Shown piece after piece: positions 38,878 to 49,125 of a stretch of 64,000 nucleotides of DNA; position 1 is the first letter of the stretch, and the number at the start of each line of letters is the position of its first letter. This stretch comes from Chrysoperla carnea (taxonomy: Eukaryota; Arthropoda; Insecta; Neuroptera; Chrysopidae): NCBI RefSeq assembly GCF_905475395.1, contig NC_058337.1:103348368-103412367 (forward strand), given 5' to 3'. The notes under the pieces are model-generated. The model saw only the letters and a list, made by a program, of their open reading frames with translations. It was not told the origin of the DNA and ran no database searches. Both the position numbers and the translations under genes were made by a program.

Positions 38878-40770
38878 AAATAATGAAGTAAATGAAGCAC
38901 AATCATTTGAAATGATTGATTTAAAGAAAATTGATTATAATCAAGTATGTAGAGGCTGTTTGTCACAAGATAATGATTTAAAACCAATGTATACACAATT
39001 TGAGACAAATTTGCATGGTAATATTGTGTTATCTGATATGTTTATGGAGTGTACTTCCATACAGGTAAATTTAATATGAAATTTTTATCGGTATTAAAGA
39101 TATTTTCTAAAAAATTCTTTGGTGTATGTAGTAAATTTTCAATAAACCTTTATCAGTTTTTTAATTATATCTTATATATTATTTCTCTACCCAATTTTTT
39201 TCGGTCTACGCGAGATCTTCCTTATTCCTTCCTCTTAAATCCATTCCATACTTATTCCTTAATCAAATTTTCCATGATTTACTCCTCATTTTAAAACTGA
39301 ACGTGTTGGCTAATGACGATAAATAGAATCACAGTCTAAAAATGTACTGCTTAGGAAAAAACAAGGCTAGAGAAATAATAGTAAGATATAATTTTATTCA
39401 TTTTGTAAGTTGTATATCATATCTGAAATAAAATTGCCTATAAATAAAAAGATAGTAAATTATCTCTTATTTATTGTTTTTCTACCCATTTTTAGCCACG
39501 GGTACCGCATTGCGGAGATCGGTACCGGTCGATGTTATTTTGAATGCATAAAGTAGCGTCAAGTTGCTTGCCTTTTTGGAGTAATATAAATACATACCAT
39601 TAATTCCAAACTGATGATAACTACTTTTTGTTTTAATTACGCATTTTGATTTTGAAATTATATTGCAATTATTATTCGATAATTAAATAGAATTTCTTAT
39701 TTTAGATTAATTATAATGATAATTTACCCAAACAATTGTGTGATAATTGTATATATCAAATAAATCAATCATTTCTATTTAAAAAGAATTGTCTACGTAT
39801 TGAAGAATCTTTACTTCACTATGAAAAACATAAAAACTTATTCGTGGATGATGATAATATTAATAATGATCAATTATCATCAACAGACACAACAACTACC
39901 AGTGATTTTAGAATAAATGATGATAATACTGATGAGGATTTTAAAACCGCAGCTGATGTTGAATATCTTGAAGAGGATATTAATAATGATAACGACGAAA
40001 ACATCATAATCGAAGAGAAATTAATTATCAAAGAAGAATGCCCTAAAGTGATATGTCCCCAAGATGATGATACAAACTTCGAAGGGCTAAAAACCAAAAC
40101 AAGCCTCATTCCTAAGAAAACGAACTTAGATAAAAATGGTAATGATAATAGTAAACGTAAATTTACATGTGAGGTATGTTCAAAATCGTTTATAGCAAAA
40201 AGCCATTTACGAACGCATTCGTTTGTACATACGGGAGAAAGGCCTTATAAATGTACAATATGTAATAAATCTTTTACACAGTCAAATTCTTTAAAGACAC
40301 ATCAATTAACACATTCAGATGTTAAACAATATCAATGTGAACATTGTAAAAAATTATTTCGACATCGTATTGCATTATCACAGCATTTATTAATTCATAA
40401 GGGTATAAAAAAATACAATTGTACATATTGTGATAAACGTTTTACACAATCATCAAATTTAAATTATCATCTACGGACACATACCGGTGAAAAACCATAT
40501 GAATGTGCTGTTTGTCTGAAAACATTTGCAATAAAAGGTAATTTAACTGTACATGAACGTATCCATACTGGAATTACCCCATATATATGTTCAGTATGTC
40601 TGAGGGGTTTTACTGATTCCTCTAGCTTAAAGAAACATCAAAGAGTTAAACATAGTCAAGAGTTAAATAAAAGTGTAAAGATAAAAGATGAAAATATTAA
40701 TATAAGTAACACTGAAATCGCCGCTATTTTCATAATTAAAAAAGACAGTGATGATGATAATGCTAATTGA
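38870..40770 (+). CDS. ZAD-C2H2 zinc-finger protein, gene 1
   Basis: Two exons, 38870-39064 and 39706-40770, joined in phase 0 (CAG/gtaaat ... ttttag/ATT), give about 419 residues. The N-terminal ZAD spans the intron: CRGC in exon 1 and CDNC in exon 2 supply its four zinc ligands. An acidic Asp/Asn-rich linker follows, with IIKEE, a sumoylation-type motif. Six C2H2 fingers then run from CEVCSKSF to the last finger (CSVCLRGF...HQRVKH, with four residues between the histidines), joined by TGERPY/TGEKPY-type linkers. In this family ZAD mediates dimerisation and the fingers bind DNA, so a nuclear regulator is inferred. It has three fewer fingers than gene 2. The start is the ATG after AAAA, shared by all paralogues; in-frame upstream codons remain open. 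AATAAA lies at 41047. Confidence 0.9.
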
Positions 40771-41046
40771 TTGTATGTGTCAAAAGAGATGTTTTTATAC
40801 TACATGTTAAATTACAAAGTTTATTTAAAAATTCATGCCTAATACGAATTCAATTTTAAGTATTATTTCCCAAAAGATGTCATGTGCCATACATAGCTGG
40901 TCGCAAAATAAGTAGATTTTTATATTCTATATATCAAGCAGCGTCTTATACATACACGAAGTAGAAAATAATTAACGTTGAATTTGTATTGGACGTAATC
41001 TTTCAAACAAGCTGTATGTAGCGATTTGTTTTATACTGCATATTTA

Positions 41047-41052
41047 AATAAA
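41047..41052 (+). terminator. Polyadenylation signal for ZAD gene 1
   Basis: AATAAA about 277 bases after the stop codon. The surrounding 3' flank (for example AGCTGGTCGCAAAATAAGTA) is shared with the gene 2 copy near 50810, where the same signal recurs. Confidence 0.6.
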
Positions 41053-41634
41053 ATTAATTTAATTTATATATCAGTTTTTTGTCTCAATTTATTCTAATTT
41101 GCCTAATTCCATTATTCTACGTAAACAAGTAGTCGACTGTCATTTGACTTTTGAAGACCTATCTAGAGATACTCGCTATTTGAAGAAATCCATCCATAAA
41201 TAAATAAAAATCATTTTAATTATTTTGTTTACATCAATTCCAACAATTTATACATACACTAGAGTGATACCCACCCGCTTCGCTGGGTTTAATAGTAAAG
41301 ATTGATAAAGATTGCTCTCGCTTATCCCCTTTCTACAACATTCGAAATAATGGTAAGGATTGTTTTACACAGGTAAAATATATGCATGCTTTCCTATTTT
41401 TATAAAATCTATAATAGTAATTATTCATTGATTATATCAGAGAAGATGGCTGTGAAATATTTTATATTGACTATTTTTACAGAAATCTTTAATTTATGGT
41501 AATGTCAAATATAATTAAATTTTTTTATTTTTTTTTTTTAAATATATCTTTATAAATTATAGTTCATGTGTTATTCTGATATCTAGTTATTGGCGAACGA
41601 AATTACCTAGAGATGGCTCTGGTGTGAATGCAAT

Positions 41635-43292
41635 ATGGCCGATATAGAGGATTTTCGTTCAAATTATCAAAATAAATTTTTGCACTTTTTTTTGTTTATT
41701 TGTTTTTTTAACATGGAGAAAGCCCTGGATATTAATATTAGTGATATATTTTATCTACTTGGTGGATCAGTAAGGCCGTTGATGGAAGGAGAGGCGCTTT
41801 CTCGTTCCAAAAACTTGTTTCTCGTTGGAACCAATCGAAGCAAAATAATTGTTTATTAATCAAATCTTCATGTTTACAAACATCAAACATCACAGAGAAA
41901 CCTCATGAGATCCAAATCAAAGTGTTTGTAGCCAATGAAAACAAAAAAATCGAATGCTATTGTTCTTGCAAAGCGGGCGCGGGAAGCAAGTGTAAGCATG
42001 TTTTTGCGACATTGTTGTTTGTGAACCGGTAAGTTTGTTAATAAAAATAATTTCAAAATATGTATTTTTCATAGTATTTTAATCGAAGTTGCTTTAAAAT
42101 GCCTTTTTTCGTGAAAGTTGATTTATACATACATATGATGATTATAAAAGTTCAATTTTTGCAGAAAAGGCGTTGAAAATTTGCAGAATTTAAGTTGCAC
42201 AGATGTGAAACAACAATGGGGTCAATGCCGCAAAGAAGCAGTGGCTTGTATAACCGAAGGAACACCCTTGGATCAGTTGTGCCACAGCAAACAAATTTCT
42301 TTCGATGATATCAATTTGAGCGAAGATTTGAAGAAAAATTTTTTCTCACTTTGGGTTGAGAGTAAATTAAATTTTTATTTATATCGTAACAATTAGAATT
42401 TTTTTAAAGTTTATCACAAAAATGTTTTTTGATTATAATCCTTTTTTTAGGTTTGACCGACAGCGAAGCATCGATACATTTTGCTCAGGAGAGAAAAACT
42501 ATGGCTGTTGTTGAATCAGAAAGGAACAACAATCAGCTGTTGCTTATCAACAAGATTTTTGAAGTATCACTTCCTGTGCACCCTGAACTTTTAACTGAAA
42601 TGGGCCGAGAAAATAACTTTTATTTACAAACAGTTGTAGTCACCAAAGAAGAAGCGATTAAAATTTGTATCTTAACAAGTCAACAACAAAATGATCTCTG
42701 GCGGCAAGCGAGGAAATGTCGAATCACTGGAAGTGTTTGTTACGAGCTTTTCACGTATACGAGAAACAAAAAACCTGATTGGAATGGAAAAGTACGAAAA
42801 GTTTTTTTCAGTGATTTTTTTGGAAATGCTGATACAAACCACGGTGTACAAAATGAAGGTGAGGCAAAAAGGAAATACGAAGAAGATTATGGAGCATCAG
42901 TAACAGAAATTGGTCTCGTAATTCGCGAACAAATCCCTTGGCTTGGTTACAGTCCCGATGGCATTTTCAATGACGTTCTAATCGAAGTAAAATGCCCTGT
43001 TGCTGGAAAAAAAATGAGTGCCGCAGAAGTAGTGCTACAAATGACTTGTTTCAAGACTGATGAGAACAACATTTTAGAATTTAAGAAAAACCACAAGTAT
43101 TATGCACAAGTTCAACTGGGCATGTTTCTTTTGAATTTGAAAAAGTGTCATTTCATTGTTTATGCTACATATGATAAATCAATCATGGTATTCGAAATAG
43201 ATTACGATAACACTTATATTTTGCGGTTGATTTCAAGTTTAAAAAACGCATACTTTCGTTACATGTTGCCTGAGATTTCACAAAATTATTAG
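41635..43292 (+). pseudogene. SWIM-YqaJ companion protein, frameshifted
   Basis: Three exons: 41635-42028, 42165-42361 and 42451-43292 (joints AACCG/gtaagt, ttgcag/AAAAGG, GAGA/gtaaat, tttag/GTTTG), with phases that agree. Exon 1 carries a SWIM zinc motif, CYCSCKAG...CKH. Exon 3 carries a YqaJ-type exonuclease domain of the lambda-exonuclease fold: RITGS, then HGVQNEGEA, then YSPDG...LIEVKCP with the metal-binding Asp and Glu-x-Lys, then YYAQVQLGMFL. Within exon 1 the frame stops at 41857-41859 (TTTATTAATC), and the SWIM part continues in another frame. One missing base there restores continuity, so this copy is broken or has a sequence error. The true start may be ATG at 41713. In ISL2EU elements this protein accompanies the transposase; its exact role in transposition is not settled. 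Confidence 0.85.
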
Positions 43293-43595
43293 TAGAGGCG
43301 TGATAATGGTCTGTATTTTAATAAGTATTAATGTTATATTATTATTATTAAGTGACACTTGTGATTTTATTCCAAATAAGTGCAAGAATAAGGTGATTAT
43401 TTAAATGCAAACAAATTTGTGATATTTAAGACTTAAGATATTTTTATTCTACTGTTGATTGGTACAAAATATATGATTACAAAACTTATTCCATGTTAAT
43501 ATTTAACAAATGTTTATAATTAAAAAGACAGAAAATGTATGCGAAATTGTTGGCCAAAGATGATAATAAATTACATTTGCAAGCACAATTGGTTT

Positions 43596-45262
43596 TTAAA
43601 ATTTATCAGGACCTAAAATCGGTGTACTTAAATTAACAATACCAGAAAGTACAACCATAATACAATCCATATAAGGAATTAGAGGTCGAGGAATTGGACC
43701 CTTTAAAATGTTGAAAATTTTGAGTCTTTGAATTGTTCGTTCGACGTGAACTCGTGCCGCAGCAATCAGCGCTGTGTTTTGAGTTTCGGTAGCAGAAAAT
43801 TGTTGTTTTTCTTTTCTAAAAAATGGTGGTCGGATCAACTTAACTCCGTATTGAGCACACTCGTTTGCGATCAGAAATCCTTTGTCTACCATGATAGCAT
43901 CATTAGGATTCATTTTTTCTAACAATTTTGATCGAACAACAATTTGTTTATCCGACGCTCTTCCACCGAAACCCTTACTTATAAAACTTATCATTCCAGA
44001 AGGAGTCACCCCAACAAGATACTTAACAGTATGTCGTCCTTTATAATTTGAATACGTGGCTAATCTGCAAGTTAAACACTCCGTACTTTGAGTGGAAACC
44101 TCTGTACAATCCAAAACAACTCTTGTGCTTCTAAATTTTGAAAAACACTTTGGCATGTTATTTAAAATTTCTTCTTTAGATGGCCAGTATACAACGACTG
44201 AAAGCGCGCTCGCCAACAATTTCAATGTTAATTTCATGCAATTTTTCGCGGTGTTCGCTGTAATATCAAAAAACGAAGACACAATTTCAAACGTTGTTTT
44301 TTGTTTTAACATTATGAACGTTAGCAAGACTCGATTTTTAACAGACAGTTTACATTTTTTTGAGTAATTTTCTTGAGTTGCCAACACTTTTGAAACACAT
44401 AAAACGATTGTTTCTAAAAGTTTGAACGATCGAATACCAGTAAGTGCATTCAACTTCTTTTCATTAGATTTGATTATTAAGTCGATTGGCAGTAAAACCT
44501 CTTTTTCAATTGCCATGGGAGTTACTTGGACAGATTTTTCGAGCTTTAATATATCACTTTTCGCAGTTGTATTTTGTTCGGCAAAAGAGTCTTCATGGAC
44601 GGAAGAATTTTGTTCGACGATTTTTTCAACGACGAAATCTCGGTTTCGAACATCCTTTCCTTCTGCAATGTCAGGCTGCCCCTCCTTTGAATCGTCAGTT
44701 ATTGACACTGAATCTTGCACTTCCATCGGAACAGGCACAGCGATACTAAAACAATTCAACTTTATATTGACGTCAATCACTTAATGATTTTTATAATAAT
44801 ACCCAGTTTTTAATTACCTTTCTACTTTTTCCTCTGCTCGTTTTTTCGCTCTTGCTTTTCGTTCAATCACTTGCTTTTGATCACGACGAATTTCTGTCAG
44901 TAACGTCACTGGCAAGTTTTGTGTCGGTACAGCAATGCTCTTTAACCTCCTCCTCTGGCTGTGCTCATCTAAACATTTCATAAAAATATTTACTTTTGTA
45001 ATATCAATAATTAAATTATCTATTCAACAAACAATAGTATGCTAAAAAACATTTATCACTTACCAAAGAAAAAAAAATCATCGTTTTTGAAGTGTGCATT
45101 ACAAACAAGTATGCTCGACTTAAATACTTTCAATTTCAAGTTTTGTATCCACTTTAACCTTAACTTTTCGCATTTTGGAAAATTATGAAAACTGACGCCT
45201 GTAGATCTTGTTTTCCCACACTGGGGAACACCACAACGTTTTTCATTTTTGATAATTTCCAT
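43596..45262 (-). CDS. THAP-DDE transposase (ISL2EU type)
   Basis: Three exons on the reverse strand, 45064-45262, 44818-44968 and 43596-44745, join in phases 1 and 2 to about 499 residues. Exon 1 is a THAP zinc finger (CGVPQC ... CNAHF, C2CH), the DNA-binding part. Exon 2 holds SIAVPTQNLP, the AVPTF box that closes a THAP domain, then a basic helix. Exon 3 is a DDE domain of the HARBI1/IS5-like type: RVVLDCTEV (first Asp), DAIMVDKGF (second Asp), HVERTIQRLK (Glu). No stop or frameshift is seen, so it may be recently active. An upstream in-frame ATG at 45382 lies outside the transposon, in Helitron DNA; I chose MEIIKNEKRC at 45262, inside the element and just before the THAP cysteines. Confidence 0.88.
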
Positions 45263-45463
45263 CTCAACAACAAAAACATTCACACTTGTGTAGCTGTCAA
45301 AATCCTCTATAATAGTTTCACTAGTCCTCGCTGCGCGGCGCCACCGTATCTTGCGATCGCCAATATTGCTGTACAGTTTCATTAAAAACCATTCGCTAGT
45401 TTAAGTTTGAAAGCGTAATAAACAAACAAACATGCTTACTTTCGCATTCATAATATATAGAGA

Positions 45464-46198
45464 TTATTTTGTTTACATCAATTCCAAAAATTTATACATA
45501 CATGTAATACAAGCTGCATATATAAAAAAACATAGAACAGATTTCCAAAAAATACACAAAAAAGTAAAACGTAATTTCAAAATTAATATAATTCTAACAA
45601 TAATTTTCTTGTGACTAATTACTTTTTGAATTCGAATTCAATTGTTTACATGTAATTAACATAATCAAAAATAATAAGTCAAATAAAAATTATTTAAAAA
45701 ACTGAACTTAAGTTGTTGTAACATTGAAAGTTTTAAACTAAAAACAAGGGAAGAAATAACATAAATAATCTTATCATTATCATCTTATTATCATTATTTC
45801 TCTAGCCTTTTTCCTGTTTGTCCACCGCATCCGTGAGATCTTCCTTATCAAATTCCATGATTTACCTCTCATTTTAAAGTTTATTATGCTGGCCATCTTA
45901 AATTTGAGATTTAAAATCTCAATAATAAATAAATAAATATTAACAAAAAAAGTAACAACAAAATTAGGTGTAATTTTGAACGAGCAAACATGTTTCGAAT
46001 AGAACAATTTTTATAGATGTTCTCCTAATACTGAAGACATCATTAAGAAATAACAACAACTTATAAAATAAAGAGTAATTAATTAATTTTAATTAAAAGA
46101 ATATATTACTATTTTTAAAACATGATACCATGGAGGTAAAACTTTATAACCTTTATGCATGATACAATCAATATAGATTGATGAATTAAACCAATTAA
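45464..46198. other. AT-rich spacer after the Helitron
   Basis: It begins with about 40 bases (TTTGTTTACATCAATTCCAA and following) that also precede the Helitron at 41219-41258. The rest is AT-rich with no supported gene. Confidence 0.5.
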
Positions 46199-46206
46199 AC
46201 CACGAA

Positions 46207-46454
46207 TATGGAGTGTAGAGTAAAAGGAGAATCATCTCTTATGACTGTTTGACCAAAAAAGTGTCCACAAAAAGCTGTTAAATTATATTTCCAAAACCAA
46301 CTAAAAAGGCGCTGATGACCACTGATGATTCGATGTGTATATACTTTCTTTCAAATGCCGTCATCAGCTTACGGCAGCGCCACCACAATTTCACATGACT
46401 TTATGGATACTTTTTATATACAGAGATGATTCTCCTTTTACTCTACACTCCATA
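46207..46454. mobile_element. hAT-type MITE with 8-bp target duplication
   Basis: Perfect or near-perfect inverted ends of about 33 bases (TATGGAGTGTAGAGTAAAAG at the left, its complement at the right), flanked by the direct repeat ACCACGAA (46199-46206 and 46455-46462). An 8-bp duplication is typical of hAT elements. 248 bp, no coding region. A left end of the same family is at 58006-58066. Confidence 0.88.
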
Positions 46455-46580
46455 ACCACGAAGTATAGATCATAGAGATAAATACATCATTATTATGGTA
46501 CTACCTCTATGGTATAGATCGAAAACGATAAGTTCCTCACAGGCTGTGAATTATTAGTATTTCGCTTTGAAAATATATAG

Positions 46581-46760
46581 ATGATCCAAGGTAAATCTAA
46601 GGTATTTCGTCACTATGGAAACGTCTGTATAAGAACTCATGCACATAGCGATAGAGAACGAGTAAGGGAGACGTTGCCATGGTAATGATCGAAATATCTA
46701 TTGTTTCTACGATCAATATTATTCTAAGCGTTACAAACTTTAAACTAAACTTAATATATT
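46581..46760. repeat. R2-like remnant and R1 scrap
   Basis: Holds two X-box-like sites (GTCACTATGGAAAC at 46609 and GTTGCCATGGTAAT at 46673) around ACTCATGCACATAGCGATAG, which resembles the R2 right end. From 46715 to 46760 a worn R1 3' block follows (AAGCGTTACAAACTTTAAAC). Confidence 0.55.
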
Positions 46761-46888
46761 GTCTAGTTTGAAAATAAACAGCATTGAGCTGTTTATTGCT
46801 AGCAGCTGGCGCTATCTTTCTCTACAAGCTGGATCTTTAATTTATGTACATCAATATATATGTTTCCCGCTAGAAAGCACTCACTGTT

Positions 46889-46912
46889 ATGTCAGTTGTT
46901 AAAAATGGATGA
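46889..46912 (+). promoter_or_regulatory. Short conserved upstream ORF over the start
   Basis: Eight-codon frame MSVVKNG-stop from ATG 46889, overlapping the main ATG at 46905. It is base-identical to the version at 58675. The block also contains TCAGTT, an arthropod initiator-like word. Confidence 0.35.
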
Positions 46913-49114
46913 AAATAATGAAGCACAATCAATTGAAATGATTGATTTAAAGAAAATTAATTATAATCAAGTATGTAGAGGGTGTTTATCAGAAGATGAT
47001 GATTTAAAGCCAATGTATGCACAATTAGAAACTAATTTGCATGGTAATGTTGTATTATCTGATATGTTTATGGAGTGTACTTCCATACAAGTAAGTTCAT
47101 TACGCACATTTTATCAATATTATGAATATTATCAAAAATATTCCTTGATGTTTGAAGTAAAATTTCAACTTACCTTCATAACTATATCAGTTTTTGTATT
47201 ATATAAATACTTATTTTGAATACATAAAGTATCGTCAATAGGAAATATTCATGTATTTTTTTTATATTTTTAATTCATTGTTTACACCGTTATAACAAAG
47301 TAAAAAATATAAATACTGCTTACAAATGCTGTATTAAGTGTAAAAAATATTTAAAATACATTATAATTTTGAGATATTTAAACATAGTTTTTTGGCGCTC
47401 TCTGTTAATGACGTATAAGTGTGATCTGTCAATTGCTGACAGTTCAATGTATAATTTACACTTTAAAAAAATGAATCTACAACACAAAACACTCGTTATT
47501 ATTAAGTTTTCTAATACTTGCCTTTTTGGAGTTTACAAGTAAATACTATTGGATATATCGAACTGATGATAACTACTCTTTATATTCAAATTAAGTATTT
47601 TGATTTAGAAATTATAGTGCAATTATTCATTGAATAAGTTAATTAAATAGAATATCTTATTTTAGATTGATAATAATGATAATTTACCCAAACAATTGTG
47701 TGATAATTGTATTTATCAAATCAATCAATCATTTCTATTCAAAAAGAATTGTCAACGTATTGAAGAATCTTTACATCAATATGAAAAACATAAAGACTTA
47801 TTCGTTGATGACGATAATATTAATAATGATCAATTATCACCAACAGACATGACAACTACCAATGATTGTAGTTTAAATGATGATAATTCTGACGATGATT
47901 TTAAAAACGCTATTAATGTTGAATATCTAGAGGAGGATATGAATAGTGATAATGAAATTGACTTAAAGGAAGATATCGTAAAGGAAGAAAAATTAATGAT
48001 CAAGCAAGAATGCCCTCAAGTGATTAGTCCCCAAGATGATGATAATACAAACAACGAGGTGACAAAAACTAAACCAACCACTATTCCTAAAAAACGGAAA
48101 TTTGATCAAAACGGTAATGATAATAGTAAACGTAAATTTAAATGTGAGGAATGTTCAAAAACGTTTAAAACAAAAAGCCATTTACGATCGCATTCGTTTG
48201 TACATACAAATGAAAGACCATATGTGTGTTCAGTATGTAGCAAAGGTTTCAATTCGAATCGAAATTTAAAACGACATACTATGATACATACTGGCGAAAA
48301 ACCGTATGCATGTTCACTATGTTCTAAATCATTTAATCAACAAGTTACACTAAATCATCATATGCGAGTCCATACAAAAGATCCCGTATTGCATATCCGT
48401 AGTTATAATAAAAATAATGATAATGAAGCAAACGATAGTAAAATTACTGTATTGGACAGAGTCGAAATAAGAGAGAGGAGAGAAGCAAATAATGATATTT
48501 TAAAACCATTTTTATGTTGTACTTGTGGTAAATCATTTGCATCGAAAGCTGTATTAGAGATACATAGTAGAATACATACGGGAGAAAGACCTTATAAATG
48601 TACAAAATGTGATAAATCTTTTGCACAGAAAAATTCCTTTAAAACACATCAATTAACACATTCAGATGATAAACAATATCAATGTGATCATTGTAAAAAA
48701 TTATTTAAAACTCGTATTGCATTATCTCAACATTTATTAATACATATGGGTATCAAAAAATACAAATGTTCGTTTTGTAGTCGTAAATTTACACAATGGT
48801 CACAACGAAATTATCATCTACGGACACATACCGGTGAAAAACCATATGAATGTTCTGTTTGTCTGAAAACATTTGCATTAAAAGGTAATTTAACTGTTCA
48901 TGAACGTACCCATACTGGTATTACGCCATATGTATGTTCAGTATGTCTAAAAGGATTTAATGATTCATCTAGTTTAAAGAAACATCAAAGAGTTAAACAT
49001 AGTCAAGAATTAAATAAGAGTGTTAATATAAAAGAGGAAAATATGAATATAAGTGACACTGAAGCCGCTATTATTATAATTAAAAAAGATAGTGATGATG
49101 ATAATACTAATTAA
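46905..49114 (+). CDS. ZAD-C2H2 zinc-finger protein, gene 2
   Basis: Exons 46905-47090 and 47666-49114, phase 0 (ATACAA/gtaagt ... ttttag/ATTGAT), give about 544 residues. ZAD ligands are CRGC and CDNC. An acidic linker contains MIKQE. Nine C2H2 fingers follow: three (from CEECSKTF), then a spacer of about 45 residues without a finger, then six (from CCTCGKSF to the final HQRVKH). The C-terminal tail ends [12 protein letters not shown], almost the same as gene 1. Its last five fingers match gene 1 fingers 2-6 closely. The inferred role is a nuclear DNA-binding regulator that dimerises through ZAD. A 1.6-kb insertion sits just after the stop, pushing its ancestral polyadenylation region to about 50959. 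Confidence 0.9.
47237..47466 (-). mobile_element. MITE in the intron of ZAD gene 2
   Basis: This segment of the intron (AATAGGAAATATTCATG... to ...CAATGTATAATTTACACTTT) is the reverse complement of 58096-58337, with long near-identical blocks such as TTTTTTGGCGCTCTCTGTT. The right terminus is worn here; the intact ends are seen in the other copy. Confidence 0.7.
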
Positions 49115-49125
49115 TTATATACTTC

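Larger units (their letters stand above)
41590..45363. mobile_element. ISL2EU-type DNA transposon
   Basis: 3774 bp bounded by inverted ends TTGGCGAACG (41590) and, on the other strand, TTGGCGATCG (45363), and flanked on both sides by TA. Within the Helitron consensus the site is CAGCAATATAGC, so TA target duplication is plausible. It contains two convergent genes: a SWIM/YqaJ protein on the plus strand and a THAP plus DDE transposase on the minus strand. That two-gene layout is the known signature of ISL2EU elements in the PIF/Harbinger-related group. The transposase frame is uninterrupted and the companion gene has a frameshift. Confidence 0.85.
41259..45463 (-). mobile_element. Helitron hosting a DNA transposon
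   Basis: Read on the reverse strand it starts TCTCTATATATTATGAATGC at 45463 and ends with hairpin CCCAGCGAAGCGGGTGGG and terminal CTAG at 41259. The base before it is A and after it T, the Helitron insertion rule. Its outer parts (41259-41587 and 45366-45463) match the short Helitron at 28996-29395. All its coding sequence comes from the ISL2EU-type element nested at 41590-45363. No Rep/helicase gene is present, so the Helitron itself is non-autonomous. Confidence 0.8.

Noticed and set aside
39870-40109. Ser-rich reverse open frame inside ZAD gene 1 (and a similar one at 59628-59903)
   Set aside because: These are antisense shadows of the Asp/Asn-rich acidic linkers; the repeated GAT codons read as serine-rich on the other strand.
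44422-44784. Forward open frames of 87-120 codons across the transposase gene
   Set aside because: Antisense to a clear DDE transposase with correct splice phases; no independent evidence.
45056-45382. Annotating the first transposase exon as a separate host THAP gene
   Set aside because: Its donor (TTTG/gtaagt) joins in phase to exon 2 and then to the DDE exon, and it lies within the transposon ends.
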